Origin: Mactra quadrangularis
Taxonomy: Eukaryota > Mollusca > Bivalvia > Venerida > Mactridae
Direction: 5' to 3'
Assembly: GCA_025267735.1 (NCBI GenBank)
Contig: CM046299.1
Span: 25,694,468 to 25,758,467, forward strand
DNA length: 64,000 nucleotides
Notes under the pieces: model-generated
Seen by the model: the letters and a program-made list of their open reading frames with translations, nothing else
Databases searched by the model: none
Told to the model about the DNA's origin: nothing
Program-made: the position numbers and the translations under genes
In this document: one piece after another, positions 51,201-54,422 of the stretch
Layout of the letters: every line of letters starts with the position of its first letter
Position numbering within the stretch: position 1 is the stretch's first letter

Positions 51201-52181
51201 GGGAAAATACAACTAGTTTTGAGACAACAGCAATGCCAACTATCAATGGATCTACAGAAACTTCTAATATTACAAATAAAACCAAGGTTACCCCCAAAAT
51301 CAGAATTCCACCTTTTCATCGTCCATATGATGTAGAGGGTATGTTCTATACATCTTAGATTTGATATTTACTAGGACAATATCTCAATTCATCCAATGTA
51401 ATTATGTTTATTGGTTAAAGAATAGGCAAAGGTCTGATTTTTCTTGTAATAGGAATATTGTTTTTTCTTTAAAAATTGGATTTTACGCAGTTCATCAACA
51501 CTTTGCATTAGTTTATTCATATTCCTAGACAACTTGCTTTACCATTACTATAGCGTAACCTCCAAAAAAGAACTGACGATTTCTCACTATAAGTAGATAA
51601 TCGAAATTTAATATCGACTTTTCATACATGGGTATATTTTCCTTAACTGTGAATCGAACCCAGGTCATTAGGATTCAAAATCCTGCTCCCTGCCACTTCA
51701 TCACGGCCGTGGCTTAAAAGTTTTCTGTATATATATATATAAGCATATGGGCATACTTTGTTCTGGTTTTAATAATTTGCACATGTTCTCAATATATTTT
51801 AGTTTTAATACTTTGCATAAAACAGTCAATATGTATTCTTGTTTCGAAAATTTCCATCTTATTGTCATGATTAGCTTTATGTATCTCCAATTGAAACAAG
51901 TTTTTTTTGCGTTCTTATATGCTTCCAATGGCAAAACACTACCGTAGCAAAAATGTCATGTTTACATTTCAGAACTTCGAGACGACAATTCTGGTTTAAC
52001 TGGGGGACAAATTGGAGGTATCGTCATTGGTGTTTTAGGACTTCTGACTATTCTTGGAGTTGTTGTGTATATGGTTAAGCAACGATACAGCAATAAAACC
52101 ATGTATCCAGCCGATGTGTCGTCTCTGGGATTTGACAATGCTCTATTCTCCAAAGATCAGGACACCGTGCTGATAAAATGA
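118..52181 (+). CDS. Mannose-receptor-like transmembrane C-type lectin, 18 coding exons, 5'-partial
   Basis: Whole-gene entry; the exons are listed separately. Joining the 18 exons gives 2601 bases with no internal stop and a consistent splice phase at all 17 junctions. The protein reads: CTLD-A (exons 1-3), CTLD-B (3-6), CTLD-C (7-10), CTLD-D (11-14), CTLD-E (15-16), stalk (17), transmembrane helix plus tail (18). Each CTLD shows the family landmarks CY..., WIG and the C-terminal cysteine pattern; B, C and D have EPN and WND, the calcium-dependent mannose-type signature. The tail carries FDNALF, close to the FENTLY internalisation motif of macrophage mannose receptor. By family knowledge this is a type I endocytic/pattern-recognition receptor. 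Exons for the N-terminus, signal peptide and any ricin-B, fibronectin II or further lectin domains must lie before base 1. PLA2R/DEC-205-like relatives share this layout, so exact orthology is open. Confidence 0.9.
237..4132 (+). other. Intron between CTLD-A exons 1 and 2, mostly minisatellite
   Basis: Runs from the gtaagt donor to the acceptor tgatattttcag. About 90% is the 39-bp array described separately. The remaining 270 bases before the acceptor are ordinary AT-rich intron. No exon or RNA gene was seen. Confidence 0.8.
400..3865. repeat. 39-bp minisatellite array (about 90 units)
   Basis: Near-identical 39-base units built from pieces such as TCGTTATTCTTTTAAGTCAT and AGACAAGACATGAAAAAGA. 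A second variant has AATCATTATTCTTATAAGTC and alternates irregularly with the first. A third, with AGGCATAGACAAGATTTAAA, recurs in the same local order near 1120-1260, 2270-2340 and 2460-2530, so multi-unit segments have been copied as blocks. The edges are degenerate on both sides. Confidence 0.93.
4133..4272 (+). CDS. Lectin gene exon 2: middle of CTLD-A
   Basis: Acceptor ttttcag, donor gtataa. With the two bases carried from exon 1 it reads HYTQSFLASEMAMFQ and then DYWIGLDMIDSVYRWSNN. The WIGL core and the following W.N segment are diagnostic of a C-type lectin fold. It leaves one base (A), matching the phase required by the exon at 36880, which is 32.6 kb away. The exon was found by phase and motif because it is too short and interrupted to stand out as an open frame. 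Confidence 0.88.
4632..4835 (+). promoter_or_regulatory. Tandemly duplicated (2 x 102 bp) promoter-like block with CArG and TATA boxes
   Basis: Two almost identical 102-bp copies begin at 4632 and 4734. Each contains TGGCAAAATCTGGTCATTCC, an overlapping perfect CArG box CCAAATATGG (4660-4669, 4762-4771) and a directly adjoining TATA-type element TATATAAAAG (4670-4679, 4772-4781). CATTCCA also fits the TEAD/MCAT motif. The layout resembles a pol II core promoter pointing rightwards into the intron. Function is inferred from motifs only; a transposon-derived sequence is the main alternative. Confidence 0.45.
4998..5072 (+). other. Possible nested exon, unidentified
   Basis: A 25-codon stretch reading GRVFDNVSKTLPRPGDLVLN plus RLLDK ends exactly at a good donor (AAG/gtaatt). 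It is preceded in frame by a stop at 4992-4994, so an upstream frame change or splice would be needed. It lies just downstream of the duplicated TATA block. The sequence looks protein-like but I do not recognise the family. It may be a decayed gene fragment. Confidence 0.25.
5073..6260. other. Intronic AT-rich sequence, no gene seen
   Basis: No lectin-like exon, long frame, tandem array or clear TIR element was found. A polypyrimidine-CAG acceptor-like site occurs at about 5979-5989, but the frame after it closes within eight codons. Confidence 0.6.
6268..6450 (+). repeat. tRNA-derived SINE
   Basis: Box A-like CATGGCCAAGTGGTTA is followed by box B-like GATTCAAAACC about 70 bases later. A body containing CTTACTAGCTCAG and GGAAACTAGGATG follows. 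The same body occurs at 12400-12740 (direct) and 56380-56580 (inverted), so this is a dispersed SINE family, not a tRNA gene. Confidence 0.7.
6451..7020. other. Intronic sequence without supported gene
   Basis: AT-rich. An acceptor-like ctatttcag ends at about 6669 but the frames after it close quickly. The 66-codon frame at 6723-6923 has no recognisable domain and an unremarkable composition, so it was not called. Confidence 0.5.
7025..7260. repeat. SINE 3'-tail fragment (inverted) and tRNA-like SINE head
   Basis: 7025-7080 is the reverse complement of the tail also seen at 37440-37490 and 39366-39415 (core GTGTTGACACGGCATTAA). 7135-7200 has tRNA-like boxes: GGTCTAGTGGTGGAATACTC and GGGTCAAATCC. 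Confidence 0.55.
7428..7478 (+). other. Possible nested terminal exon, unidentified
   Basis: A good acceptor (ttttatgttttcag) is followed by 16 codons reading IEEEEFKLNKIPDKCA and a stop. Its phase 0 start fits the donor at 5072, so the two could be spliced together inside the lectin intron. The product would be tiny and has no known family. Confidence 0.2.
8250..9960. repeat. 30-bp minisatellite array, T-rich on + strand
   Basis: Units of 30 bases built from TGTTTCAAGTGTGTTTCAGC and TCACTCAATG, cleanest from 8840 to 9880 and degenerate on the left. Because 30 is a multiple of three, all forward frames stay open for long stretches and give Phe/Ser/Val/Cys-rich runs that are not real proteins. 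Each unit contains TGTGTTTCAG, which matches a 3' splice acceptor. Confidence 0.92.
10514..10661. mobile_element. Foldback MITE, copy 1
   Basis: Terminal inverted repeats begin TATTGTCCATATTTTCTCAA and end TTGAGAAAAAACAAACAATA. Inside, CTGTCAAAGTTTGAATAATT is mirrored by the complementary AAATTATTCATGTTTTGACAG. A second copy with the same organisation is at 52996-53137. No coding capacity. Confidence 0.75.
10662..12395. other. Intronic sequence, no gene seen
   Basis: AT-rich. The minus frame at 11595-11855 and the plus frame at 11882-12223 lack recognisable domains and splice context. A short tRNA-like stretch (TACCTTGGTCTAATGGTTAG) is at about 11181-11200. Confidence 0.5.
12400..12740 (+). 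repeat. Tandem pair of SINE bodies
   Basis: Two successive copies of about 150-190 bases share the order GATAGCCA(G/C)CTCC, GGTTCGAATCCCATCCAAAA (second copy: GTCGGATCCCATCCAAAACC), TTCAGCAAGAAA, GGAAGTGAACTCG (second copy: GGAAGTAACCTCG) and TATCTAA(C)TT. They match the SINE at 6268 and its inverted relative at 56380. Confidence 0.7.
12741..15290. other. Intronic AT-rich sequence, no gene seen
   Basis: Contains ACACAATATATTACAC-type semi-repeats at 14400-14560 but no clear array. Open frames here are short and featureless. Confidence 0.5.
15300..17400. repeat. 25-bp minisatellite block 1
   Basis: Units of 25 bases containing GTAGTAATGTAGAGAACAGA and then GTGAT or GGGTT. About 80 copies. 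The + strand is very C-poor (about one C per unit). A 25-base period is not a multiple of three, so the minus-strand frames cycle through Ser/Leu/His/Tyr-rich peptides without stops. Confidence 0.93.
17400..17715. repeat. 25-bp minisatellite block 2
   Basis: Units containing ATAACTGAGTGGTAGAGTAC and AAGAC. This is a diverged relative of block 1, reappearing at 29150-29260 and 29400-29600. Confidence 0.8.
17715..19110. repeat. 29-bp minisatellite block 3
   Basis: Units of 29 bases with ACACTGTGATAGTGTAACAG and AGAGGGTGG; the second position varies between GTGATA, GCAATA, GTAATA and GTGACA. Three units equal 87 bases, giving the 29-residue periodicity of the long minus-strand open frames. Very low divergence suggests recent homogenisation. 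A three-unit segment (AATGTATCAGAGAGAGTGGA and the following GGCGATAATGGAACAG) recurs at 17885-17935 and 18590-18640, so block duplication has occurred. Confidence 0.93.
19110..20280. repeat. 26-27-bp minisatellite block 4
   Basis: Units of 26-27 bases with GATATTGTGATAGAGTAACA followed by GAGAGG or GAGAGTG. Related in sequence to block 3 (shared GTAACAGAGAG), and it grades into block 5 near 20260. Confidence 0.9.
20280..24640. repeat. 25-bp minisatellite block 5, split by a transposon
   Basis: Units of 25 bases with GATAACAGTGTAATAGAGCA and CTAGA, plus shortened 20-22-base variants (AGTGTAGAGTACTAGAGATA). About 130 copies excluding the element inserted at 21502-22408. Long higher-order copies are visible: the stretch beginning near 22830 (AGAGATAATGGTATAGATAA) recurs near 23690. 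Confidence 0.93.
21502..22408. mobile_element. Non-autonomous pogo/Tigger-like DNA transposon (907 bp) with TA target duplication
   Basis: Starts CAGTATAACCTCTGC and ends GCAGAGGTTACACTG, flanked on both sides by TA, the target duplication of the Tc1/mariner/pogo superfamily. Subterminal copies of ACCTCT..AGAGCGGCA occur in both arms. The flanking minisatellite resumes exactly in register, so the insertion postdates array growth. No transposase frame was found. Family placement rests on the CAGT...ACTG termini and TA duplication. Confidence 0.85.
24640..24890. repeat. Degenerate junction between minisatellite blocks
   Basis: Contains decayed ACAGAGAGATAACAGTGAT-like pieces bridging blocks 5 and 6. 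Confidence 0.6.
24890..28800. repeat. 25-bp minisatellite block 6 (about 155 units)
   Basis: Units of 25 bases with GAGAGAACTGAGTGGTAGAC and TATCT. A sub-block at 25400-26250 is homogenised for ACTAAGTGGTAGACTATATA / AAAGA, another at 28100-28700 for GTGGTAGAATATCTTAGAGA. Patches such as TGGTAGGTAGACTTATTTAG recur at about 26680 and 27710, showing duplication of multi-unit segments. Confidence 0.93.
28800..29600. repeat. Degenerate minisatellite zone with an inserted dispersed repeat
   Basis: Decayed units of the 25-bp family (TGAGTGGTAGAGTACAAGAC). At about 29268-29400 a dispersed element starts GTTTGTTTGTTTAACACC and contains CTCCTGGAAAGGCTTAATCT. The same element is at 54600-54780. Confidence 0.65.
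29610..30346. repeat. 25-bp minisatellite block 7, left part
   Basis: Units with GTAGTAATATAGAGTACAGA and GTGAT; ATATAG, ACATAG and ACATTG variants are mixed. Very similar to block 1 despite the 12 kb of other blocks between them. Continues at 31371 after an inserted element. Confidence 0.92.
30347..31368. mobile_element. Non-autonomous mariner-like element (1022 bp) with TA target duplication
   Basis: Left end CGAGGGGTGATCCAGAAGTT, right end complementary (GGATCACCCCTCG, with GTGTCCACGAA further in). TA flanks both ends and the minisatellite continues directly outside. Imperfect TIRs of about 30 bp and the TA duplication fit the IS630/Tc1/mariner group. The interior has no transposase; a 76-codon minus frame (30991-31221) has no recognisable catalytic motif. 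Confidence 0.85.
31371..32520. repeat. 25-bp minisatellite block 7, right part
   Basis: Same unit as 29610-30346, about 45 copies. The array stops abruptly at GAGTGATTTTTTGTC near 32520. Confidence 0.92.
32521..35230. other. Intronic AT-rich sequence, no gene seen
   Basis: Unique-looking DNA with no long frame or recognised domain. A degenerate SINE-like stretch (TTGGAACAGCATCTGACTTG) is near 35070. Confidence 0.5.
35234..35617. mobile_element. TIR element (384 bp) with 5-bp target duplication and an internal templated insertion
   Basis: Left end CAGGCACATAGGAAGCAT then GGGGGGGGGCTAA; the right end is complementary (TTAGCCCCCC, GTTCCTACGGGCCTG). ATTTC flanks both sides (35229-35233 and 35618-35622). 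Non-coding. Superfamily not assigned. Its left half carries the inverted minisatellite insertion at 35312-35373. Confidence 0.7.
35281..35404. repeat. 31-bp direct duplication flanking an inverted fragment of the 25-bp minisatellite
   Basis: The 31 bases at 35281-35311 (beginning GATTTATTTTAAGAAAAAGA) are repeated exactly at 35374-35404. Between them are 62 bases containing TGTTCTCTACATTACTACAT and CACTCTGTTCTCTACATAAC. This is the reverse complement of about 2.5 units of block 1, whose nearest array lies about 18 kb upstream. Confidence 0.9.
36040..36277 (-). promoter_or_regulatory. Inverted promoter-like block with CArG box, and a possible nested first exon
   Basis: On the minus strand, TGGCAAAATCTGGTCATTCC (36277-36258) overlaps a perfect CArG box CCATATAAGG (36259-36250). 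This is the same 20-mer and arrangement as the + strand copies at 4642 and 4744. Downstream are a YY1-like AAAATGGCGCC with ATG at 36239 and a strong donor (ATAC/gtaagt) at 36040. A minus frame starting at 36190 (MFRKTGYVRIASVFKITRWK...) runs through that donor. No family recognised. Transcription is inferred, not shown. Confidence 0.35.
36278..36879 (+). other. End of the giant intron
   Basis: AT-rich; a 74-codon minus frame (36477-36701) has no recognised domain. Ends with the acceptor ctttttattttag. Confidence 0.5.
36880..37082 (+). CDS. Lectin gene exon 3: end of CTLD-A, linker, start of CTLD-B
   Basis: Joined to exon 2 it reads KTATNGCFAMSWEKPVGLWK and then LYEDCNTNLPYICQS, the C-terminal part of a lectin fold with its closing cysteines. 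There is no EPN or WND, so CTLD-A probably does not bind calcium-dependent mannose. A Thr/Ser/Pro linker (TTSTTPSTTEP) follows, then CPTNWSPHEENCYR opens CTLD-B. Donor gtgagt, phase 0. Confidence 0.9.
37083..37537 (+). other. Intron with SINE
   Basis: Contains a tRNA-like head (GTTCGAATCCCACTCGG at about 37283-37299) and the tail GTGTTGACACGGCATTAAAC. The left edge of the 3.87-kb duplication falls inside this SINE, at about 37297. Confidence 0.6.
37538..37647 (+). CDS. Lectin gene exon 4: CTLD-B first half
   Basis: Acceptor aattttag, donor gtaagt. Reads VFDHALDWFEARASCFDVGA and then ALVSIHDLAENTFVRH, matching the W.EA...C...GA.LV.I..  pattern. Phase 0 in, phase 2 out. Its duplicate is exon 8, with two amino-acid changes. 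Confidence 0.92.
37648..38772 (+). other. Intron within CTLD-B
   Basis: Ordinary intron. A tRNA-like SINE (CTGTGTCGGTAGGGCAC and GTCGTAGATTCGATT) lies at about 38490-38720. It has a counterpart in the duplicate at +3871. Confidence 0.6.
38773..38837 (+). CDS. Lectin gene exon 5: CTLD-B WIG segment
   Basis: Acceptor ttcgattgcag, donor gtaatt. Reads LCDDSSDKRNCWIGINDIDI and EG. The WIG core is the hydrophobic signature of the fold. Identical at base level to exon 9. Confidence 0.92.
38838..39618 (+). other. Intron within CTLD-B
   Basis: AT-rich; contains a SINE-tail copy (CATGTGTTGACCCTGCATTA) at about 39393-39412. Confidence 0.6.
39619..39783 (+). CDS. Lectin gene exon 6: CTLD-B carbohydrate-site half
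   Basis: Reads DFEWDDFSPPQFDNWNNGEP and NDRNNEDCVVIIRGHGGWND, then VPCLVPKQVICKMPRG. EPN and WND are the two calcium-coordinating motifs; EPN in this family predicts mannose/GlcNAc/fucose-type ligands. Phase 1 at both ends. Confidence 0.94.
39784..40385 (+). other. Intron, no other feature seen
   Basis: Ordinary AT-rich intron ending ttatttctttacag. Confidence 0.6.
40386..40507 (+). CDS. Lectin gene exon 7: linker and start of CTLD-C
   Basis: Reads GKLVYSPTSQRAPSPVPPSS, TAQSSLE, then CPESWSYYAGSCYK, the classic CP..W....SCY start of a lectin domain after a Pro/Ser linker. Donor gtatat, phase 0. Confidence 0.93.
40508..41408 (+). other. Intron spanning the duplication junction
   Basis: Contains a Penelope-like fragment (40961-41006), a CREB/ATF-like palindrome TGACGTCGACGTCA (about 41021), a lone pogo-type end (CAGTAAAACCTATAAGTCGC at about 41121) and then the duplication junction. 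Confidence 0.65.
40961..41040 (-). mobile_element. Penelope-like element fragment (copy 1)
   Basis: On the minus strand it reads AAACCCTGATGATGGGGGTT and then GTACCCGGAAGCTTGGGC. CTGATGA followed by a G/C stem and GGAAG resembles a decayed hammerhead-ribozyme core, a hallmark of Penelope-like retroelements. Assignment is tentative. The duplicated copy is at about 44827-44906. Confidence 0.35.
41409..41518 (+). CDS. Lectin gene exon 8: CTLD-C first half (duplicate of exon 4)
   Basis: Differs from exon 4 by two bases, both changing residues: VFDH to VFNH and EARAS to EARTS. Same splice sites and phases. Confidence 0.93.
41519..42643 (+). other. Intron, duplicate of 37648-38772
   Basis: Carries the same SINE and only scattered substitutions. 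Confidence 0.7.
42644..42708 (+). CDS. Lectin gene exon 9: CTLD-C WIG segment (duplicate of exon 5)
   Basis: All 65 bases are identical to exon 5. Encodes CWIGINDIDIEG. Confidence 0.93.
42709..43489 (+). other. Intron, duplicate of 38838-39618
   Basis: Same content as the first copy. Confidence 0.7.
43490..43654 (+). CDS. Lectin gene exon 10: CTLD-C carbohydrate-site half (duplicate of exon 6)
   Basis: Keeps EPN and WND. Four base differences from exon 6: two silent and two replacing residues (DDFSPPQ becomes DDVSPLQ). Confidence 0.94.
43655..44251 (+). other. Intron, duplicate of 39784-40385
   Basis: Five bases shorter than the first copy, through a shorter T-run and a 4-base deletion (TTATTAGTTC). 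Confidence 0.7.
44252..44373 (+). CDS. Lectin gene exon 11: linker and start of CTLD-D (duplicate of exon 7)
   Basis: One base differs from exon 7, changing SQRAP to SPRAP. Here CPESWSYYAGSCYK is joined to a different, non-duplicated lectin body. Confidence 0.93.
44374..45212 (+). other. Intron with right edge of the duplication
   Basis: Second copy of the Penelope-like and pogo-end sequences. Duplication homology ends at about 45030 (GGTATAAGAG), followed by a short GCCTTATGTAAAAGGTATAA re-duplication and a SINE-like GGATCCAGATCAACCAGG. Confidence 0.65.
45213..45319 (+). CDS. Lectin gene exon 12: CTLD-D first half
   Basis: Acceptor tcttttttgtag, donor gtaagt. Reads TYDQTDWLTAKATCELDGAQ and LAIIKDGNENQYVSV. 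Phase 0 in, phase 2 out, like exons 4 and 8. Confidence 0.92.
45320..45684 (+). other. Intron, no other feature seen
   Basis: Ordinary AT-rich intron ending gttgttcattgtag. Confidence 0.6.
45685..45746 (+). CDS. Lectin gene exon 13: CTLD-D WIG segment
   Basis: Reads KCDFSACDQCWIGAHDSHYE followed by G. Two extra cysteines (ACDQC) precede WIG, which could form an additional disulfide. Confidence 0.91.
45850..46266. mobile_element. TIR MITE (417 bp)
   Basis: Left end GGCACGTTCCGCAAGGCAAT then CGCTAGCTAGCGCTTTTT; right end complementary (AAAAAGCGACAGCTAGCGAT and CGCCTTGCGGAACGTGCC). An inner pair, GGAACGGTTTGCTACG and CAAACCGTTCTGTAG, adds a second level of inverted repeat. No coding capacity and no clear target duplication, so superfamily is unassigned. 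Confidence 0.8.
46628..47165. repeat. Trinucleotide tract (TTG/GAT/GAC)n, about 540 bp
   Basis: Imperfect GTTGTTGATGATGATATT-type repeats in one phase. All three + frames and the minus frames stay open over hundreds of bases as a consequence (Leu/Met or Asn/Ile runs). Non-coding intronic microsatellite. Confidence 0.93.
47395..47559 (+). CDS. Lectin gene exon 14: CTLD-D carbohydrate-site half
   Basis: With one carried base it reads VFQWLDNSDMTYVNWATNEP and NNVDNEDCAEINSLFSTWND, then VPCYVQRCPLCKKELG. EPN and WND are present. The end (CYVQRCPLCKK) has an extra cysteine relative to CTLD-B/C. The acceptor inside the open frame (tctcttcag) is fixed by phase 1 and by the lectin pattern EG.FQW. 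Confidence 0.92.
47560..48289 (+). other. Intron with minus-strand tRNA-derived SINE
   Basis: At 48000-48100 the minus strand reads GGGGACGAGGCGTGGTGGTT, AGAGTTCGAATCCTGAGATC and GGGTTCGAGCCCGG, a tRNA-like SINE head. Otherwise ordinary intron. Confidence 0.6.
48290..48571 (+). CDS. Lectin gene exon 15: linker and first two-thirds of CTLD-E
   Basis: A fused exon: linker (VASVPTSTQRSIPTQTSESW), then CPMLYDNLFENNCYK, a divergent CTLD start, and VSSVWIGRFTKYSG. The other domains use three exons for the same span. Acceptor gataatccatttcag, donor gtaata, phase 1 at both ends. The last codons plus donor are the source of the minisatellite that follows. Confidence 0.9.
48558..49020 (+). repeat. About 40-bp minisatellite made of an exon end plus splice donor (12 copies)
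   Basis: TTTTCACCAAATACTC.GGTAAT recurs with GGT at about 48571, 48617, 48652, 48692, 48731, 48771, 48810, 48850, 48889, 48929, 48969 and 49009. The first copy is the true 3' end of exon 15 (RFTKYSG) with its donor. Later copies shift from ACTCCGGTAAT to ACTCGGGTAAT, showing divergence with distance. Confidence 0.92.
49021..49365 (+). other. Rest of the intron in CTLD-E
   Basis: AT-rich. The acceptor is cttgttgtttttcag. Confidence 0.6.
49366..49557 (+). CDS. Lectin gene exon 16: end of CTLD-E
   Basis: Reads DGYKWDDGSLMNYNNFRPLH, then GLGLLDMGIDSGCMSMTVLT and GEWSLHDCLSNDLAYAMCKK. The fold pattern (W.DG....Y.N, C, W.D.C, C) is kept but EPN and WND are absent, so calcium-dependent mannose binding is unlikely. 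Phase 1 at both ends. Confidence 0.92.
49558..51140 (+). other. Intron with a hAT element
   Basis: Contains the 541-bp hAT-type element. The remainder (50472-51140) shows no gene or repeat. Confidence 0.65.
49923..50463. mobile_element. Non-autonomous hAT-type element (541 bp)
   Basis: Starts TAGGGGTGTCACGATATACC and ends CGTATCGTGACAGCCCTA. An exact 8-bp target duplication CTGACAAG lies at 49915-49922 and 50464-50471, typical of hAT transposons. Inner repeats ATTGCAATTCG and CGAATTGCAAT are complementary. No transposase. Confidence 0.9.
51141..51338 (+). CDS. Lectin gene exon 17: Ser/Thr-rich extracellular stalk
   Basis: Reads VPLTGSPISSTIKQESSTHV, WENTTSFETTAMPTINGSTE and TSNITNKTKVTPKIRIPPFH. 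Possible N-glycosylation sites: NTT, NGS, NIT, NKT. The composition suits an O-glycosylated stalk. Two acceptors, at 51140 and 51152, are both in phase and differ by four residues (VPLT). Donor gtatgt, phase 1. Confidence 0.85.
51339..51972 (+). other. Intron with minus-strand tRNA-like SINE head
   Basis: At about 51648-51715 the minus strand reads AAGCCACGGCCGTGATGAAG and GACCTGGGTTCGATTCACAG, a tRNA-like A/B-box arrangement. Otherwise featureless. Confidence 0.6.
51973..52181 (+). CDS. Lectin gene exon 18: transmembrane helix and cytoplasmic tail
   Basis: Acceptor gtttacatttcag; ends at TGA 52179-52181. A Gly/Ile/Val/Leu-rich helix (GGIVIGVLGLLTILGVVVYM) is followed by basic VKQRYSNK and a tail of about 35 residues. 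FDNALF in the tail is close to FENTLY, the FXNXXY endocytosis motif of mannose receptor, with Phe in place of Tyr. This supports an internalising receptor. Confidence 0.92.
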
Positions 52182-52995
52182 ATTTAGTGGTTGGTTAGGC
52201 ATAAGATGTTAATTGAAATGTTTTGTTACTGTTTATACATGACATATTGATGAAACACTGAGAGTAAATAGTGAACTTTATTGTGAAATATGCTACTTCT
52301 TAACTACTTGTAAAGTAACTAACAACGAAGTATTTCTCAATAACAATGACACTGAAACATTGTACAAAGCTAAGTATCTGTTAGTGCTGTAATTACCCGA
52401 TACGCAATCATATATACAATTTATATTATCATCTGTACAACGTTTGTTAGTTTAGTATTCAGTATAAGATAATATGATAATTGAATAATGAGTTTTAACT
52501 TGAAGTTCCTACATGACATTAAACTAGGCATTGGTGTATTTAATGATTTTTACAAGTGTGCAGGGAAAATGAATCTCAACCAGAAAAGAAGCCAAGCTTA
52601 ATCATTAAAACTGGATAGGGATTATCAAAAAATGACAGTATAAGACTAGCTCTAAACACAATCTAAATAATTTATTTAAATTAAATAATTACACAAATAG
52701 ATTTTACTTATTAGACAACTAAAGTGTCTTCCTCAAGTAACGATTTGTTTTAAAAGGGCTGATTTTGATGCCATTTATCAATTTTATTGTGTCTCATTTT
52801 ATAATAGTATTACATATATAAGTTCCACGGCTATTAAAAGTTATAATCCCCAATTTAGACGTCTTATTTTAAAATATGTTTCAACAGTTCAGTTTTTTTT
52901 CACATTTATCTCCTGTTCATATAAGTAATGTTGGCATTTCTGCAACAACATTTTTACAAATACATGTGTACATGGAAAAATATATTATGTATTGA

Positions 52996-53137
52996 TATTG
53001 TTCGTTTTTTTCTAAACTGTCAAAGTTTGAATAATTTCACCGTGAATGATTACACACTATCTCAATGTCACGAGCGTTAGACAAAGAGCACGAAGTCACC
53101 GTGAAATTATTCATGTTTTGAGAAAAAACGAACAATA
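52996..53137. mobile_element. Foldback MITE, copy 2
   Basis: Ends TATTGTTCGTTTTTTTCTAA and AGAAAAAACGAACAATA. Inner arms AATAATTTCACCGTGA and TCACCGTGAAATTATT are perfectly complementary. Same family as 10514-10661 and better preserved. Confidence 0.85.
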
Positions 53138-54120
53138 AATTTAGTTACAAGTATATAGAGAGGTTATTCGTTAATTTTGGTGAACGATCGATTTTTATTT
53201 CACCGAGTCAGCTCAGAATATTTTCAAGAGTGCCATAGCCACGAGTGAAAATTACATTTTCTGAGTTCTCGAGTTATAAGTAAAAAGGTCTTTATTCCAA
53301 AATTGACGAATACTTTATTATCACATGCTTTTTCCTGTGTTTTGTTAGATGTATTTACACAAATATAACGCGGCATCATACCTTCGCATTGATCACGTCA
53401 TTCTATACTTAAAAATATATTTTCATTGAAAAACACCACAGTTCAATTTTATTGTAGGCGTTAAGTCAGAAAGAAAATGATTTGTAAGTTCCCTTTCAAC
53501 ACTATAATAATGTATAACCAAAAACTATCAAGTATCATTACAGATTAATGTGTTTCAATTGTAACCAAGAGATTTCTAATACAAAAGCATTCTTGGTCAT
53601 TCATAAGTCTGTGGTTGTCATAAATTCAGGTAAAATGTTTTATTACATCAATGAAATGTAAACATAACAATAGTGTAGTTATTTGGTTTTGGTTAAGACA
53701 GGTGAATGTTTTATCGGTTTGAAACATTCCTCAACCTGTTACAAGCTACGTCATGCTCTACAACGGTTTCAACACCTCAAATAACACATTAATATATGAT
53801 AACACATTGTCAGTCTGTTATCTTCACTTACAAATGTCAGCATTAACAGATACTCATTGATGTAAGCAAGTTTCTTTAGATATCTGCATCAGATCTATTG
53901 ACGTGTTGTAGTTAGGTGTGCCAATACTGGTAAAATTCTTTCAAAAAGACTTAAAAGCTGGTGACCATAAACACAAACACATATAGAAAGTTTCAATGAT
54001 GGAATAGAAAAGGGGAAGCAGAAAGCGATTTAATCTAAAAAACAACAAGAAACATATAATGAGCTTAATTGTTTTTTATTTAATGGTAATAAGCCAATTT
54101 AAAATACATGTGTATCGAAA

Positions 54121-54126
54121 TTTATT
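54121..54126 (-). terminator. G6PC: G6PC polyadenylation signal abutting the stop codon
   Basis: AATAAA on the minus strand begins at the base right after TGA. A second AATAAA is at 54080-54075, so this one may not be the site used. Confidence 0.5.
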
Positions 54127-54422
54127 TCAGTCATCTTTTTTTAATTTGATAGTATTACCACCTAAAATAGTATTTGTTACCATAACACAAGTAATTAGAA
54201 CACAAAATTTTGAATAAGTTACAATATAGTAGATAAGAGCTTGAGAATGGAATGGTTTGAAGTTTTCAAAAATTTGACATGTTAATAATGATAAAATCAA
54301 AGCAACGAACTTTAAAACAAACATTCTAGCATAATTATAGTCCTCATACTGTTTGGTCTGTTCATTCTTTGCTATTTTAACAGACAAAACTCTGGGAAAC
54401 AGTAGAAGAAATAGACCATAGC
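54127..54422 (-). CDS. G6PC: G6PC coding exon 7 (C-terminus)
   Basis: Reads GYGLFLLLFPRVLSVKIAKN and continues through hydrophobic helices (FVLKFVALILSLLTCQIF; YYIVTYSKFCVLITCVMVTN) to NTIKLKKDD. KKDD at the C-terminus fits the KKXX ER-retrieval signal; human G6PC1 also ends in a dilysine motif. Acceptor tatactttcag. Confidence 0.93.

Larger units (their letters stand above)
52182..54126. other. Convergent intergenic region
   Basis: Lies between the two stop codons. Lectin 3'UTR signals are weak: ATTAAA at 52518-52523 and again near 52604, no AATAAA in the first 500 bases. On the minus strand, the gene 2 signal AATAAA lies directly after its stop (54126-54121) and again at 54080-54075. A foldback MITE is at 52996. 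Confidence 0.6.
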
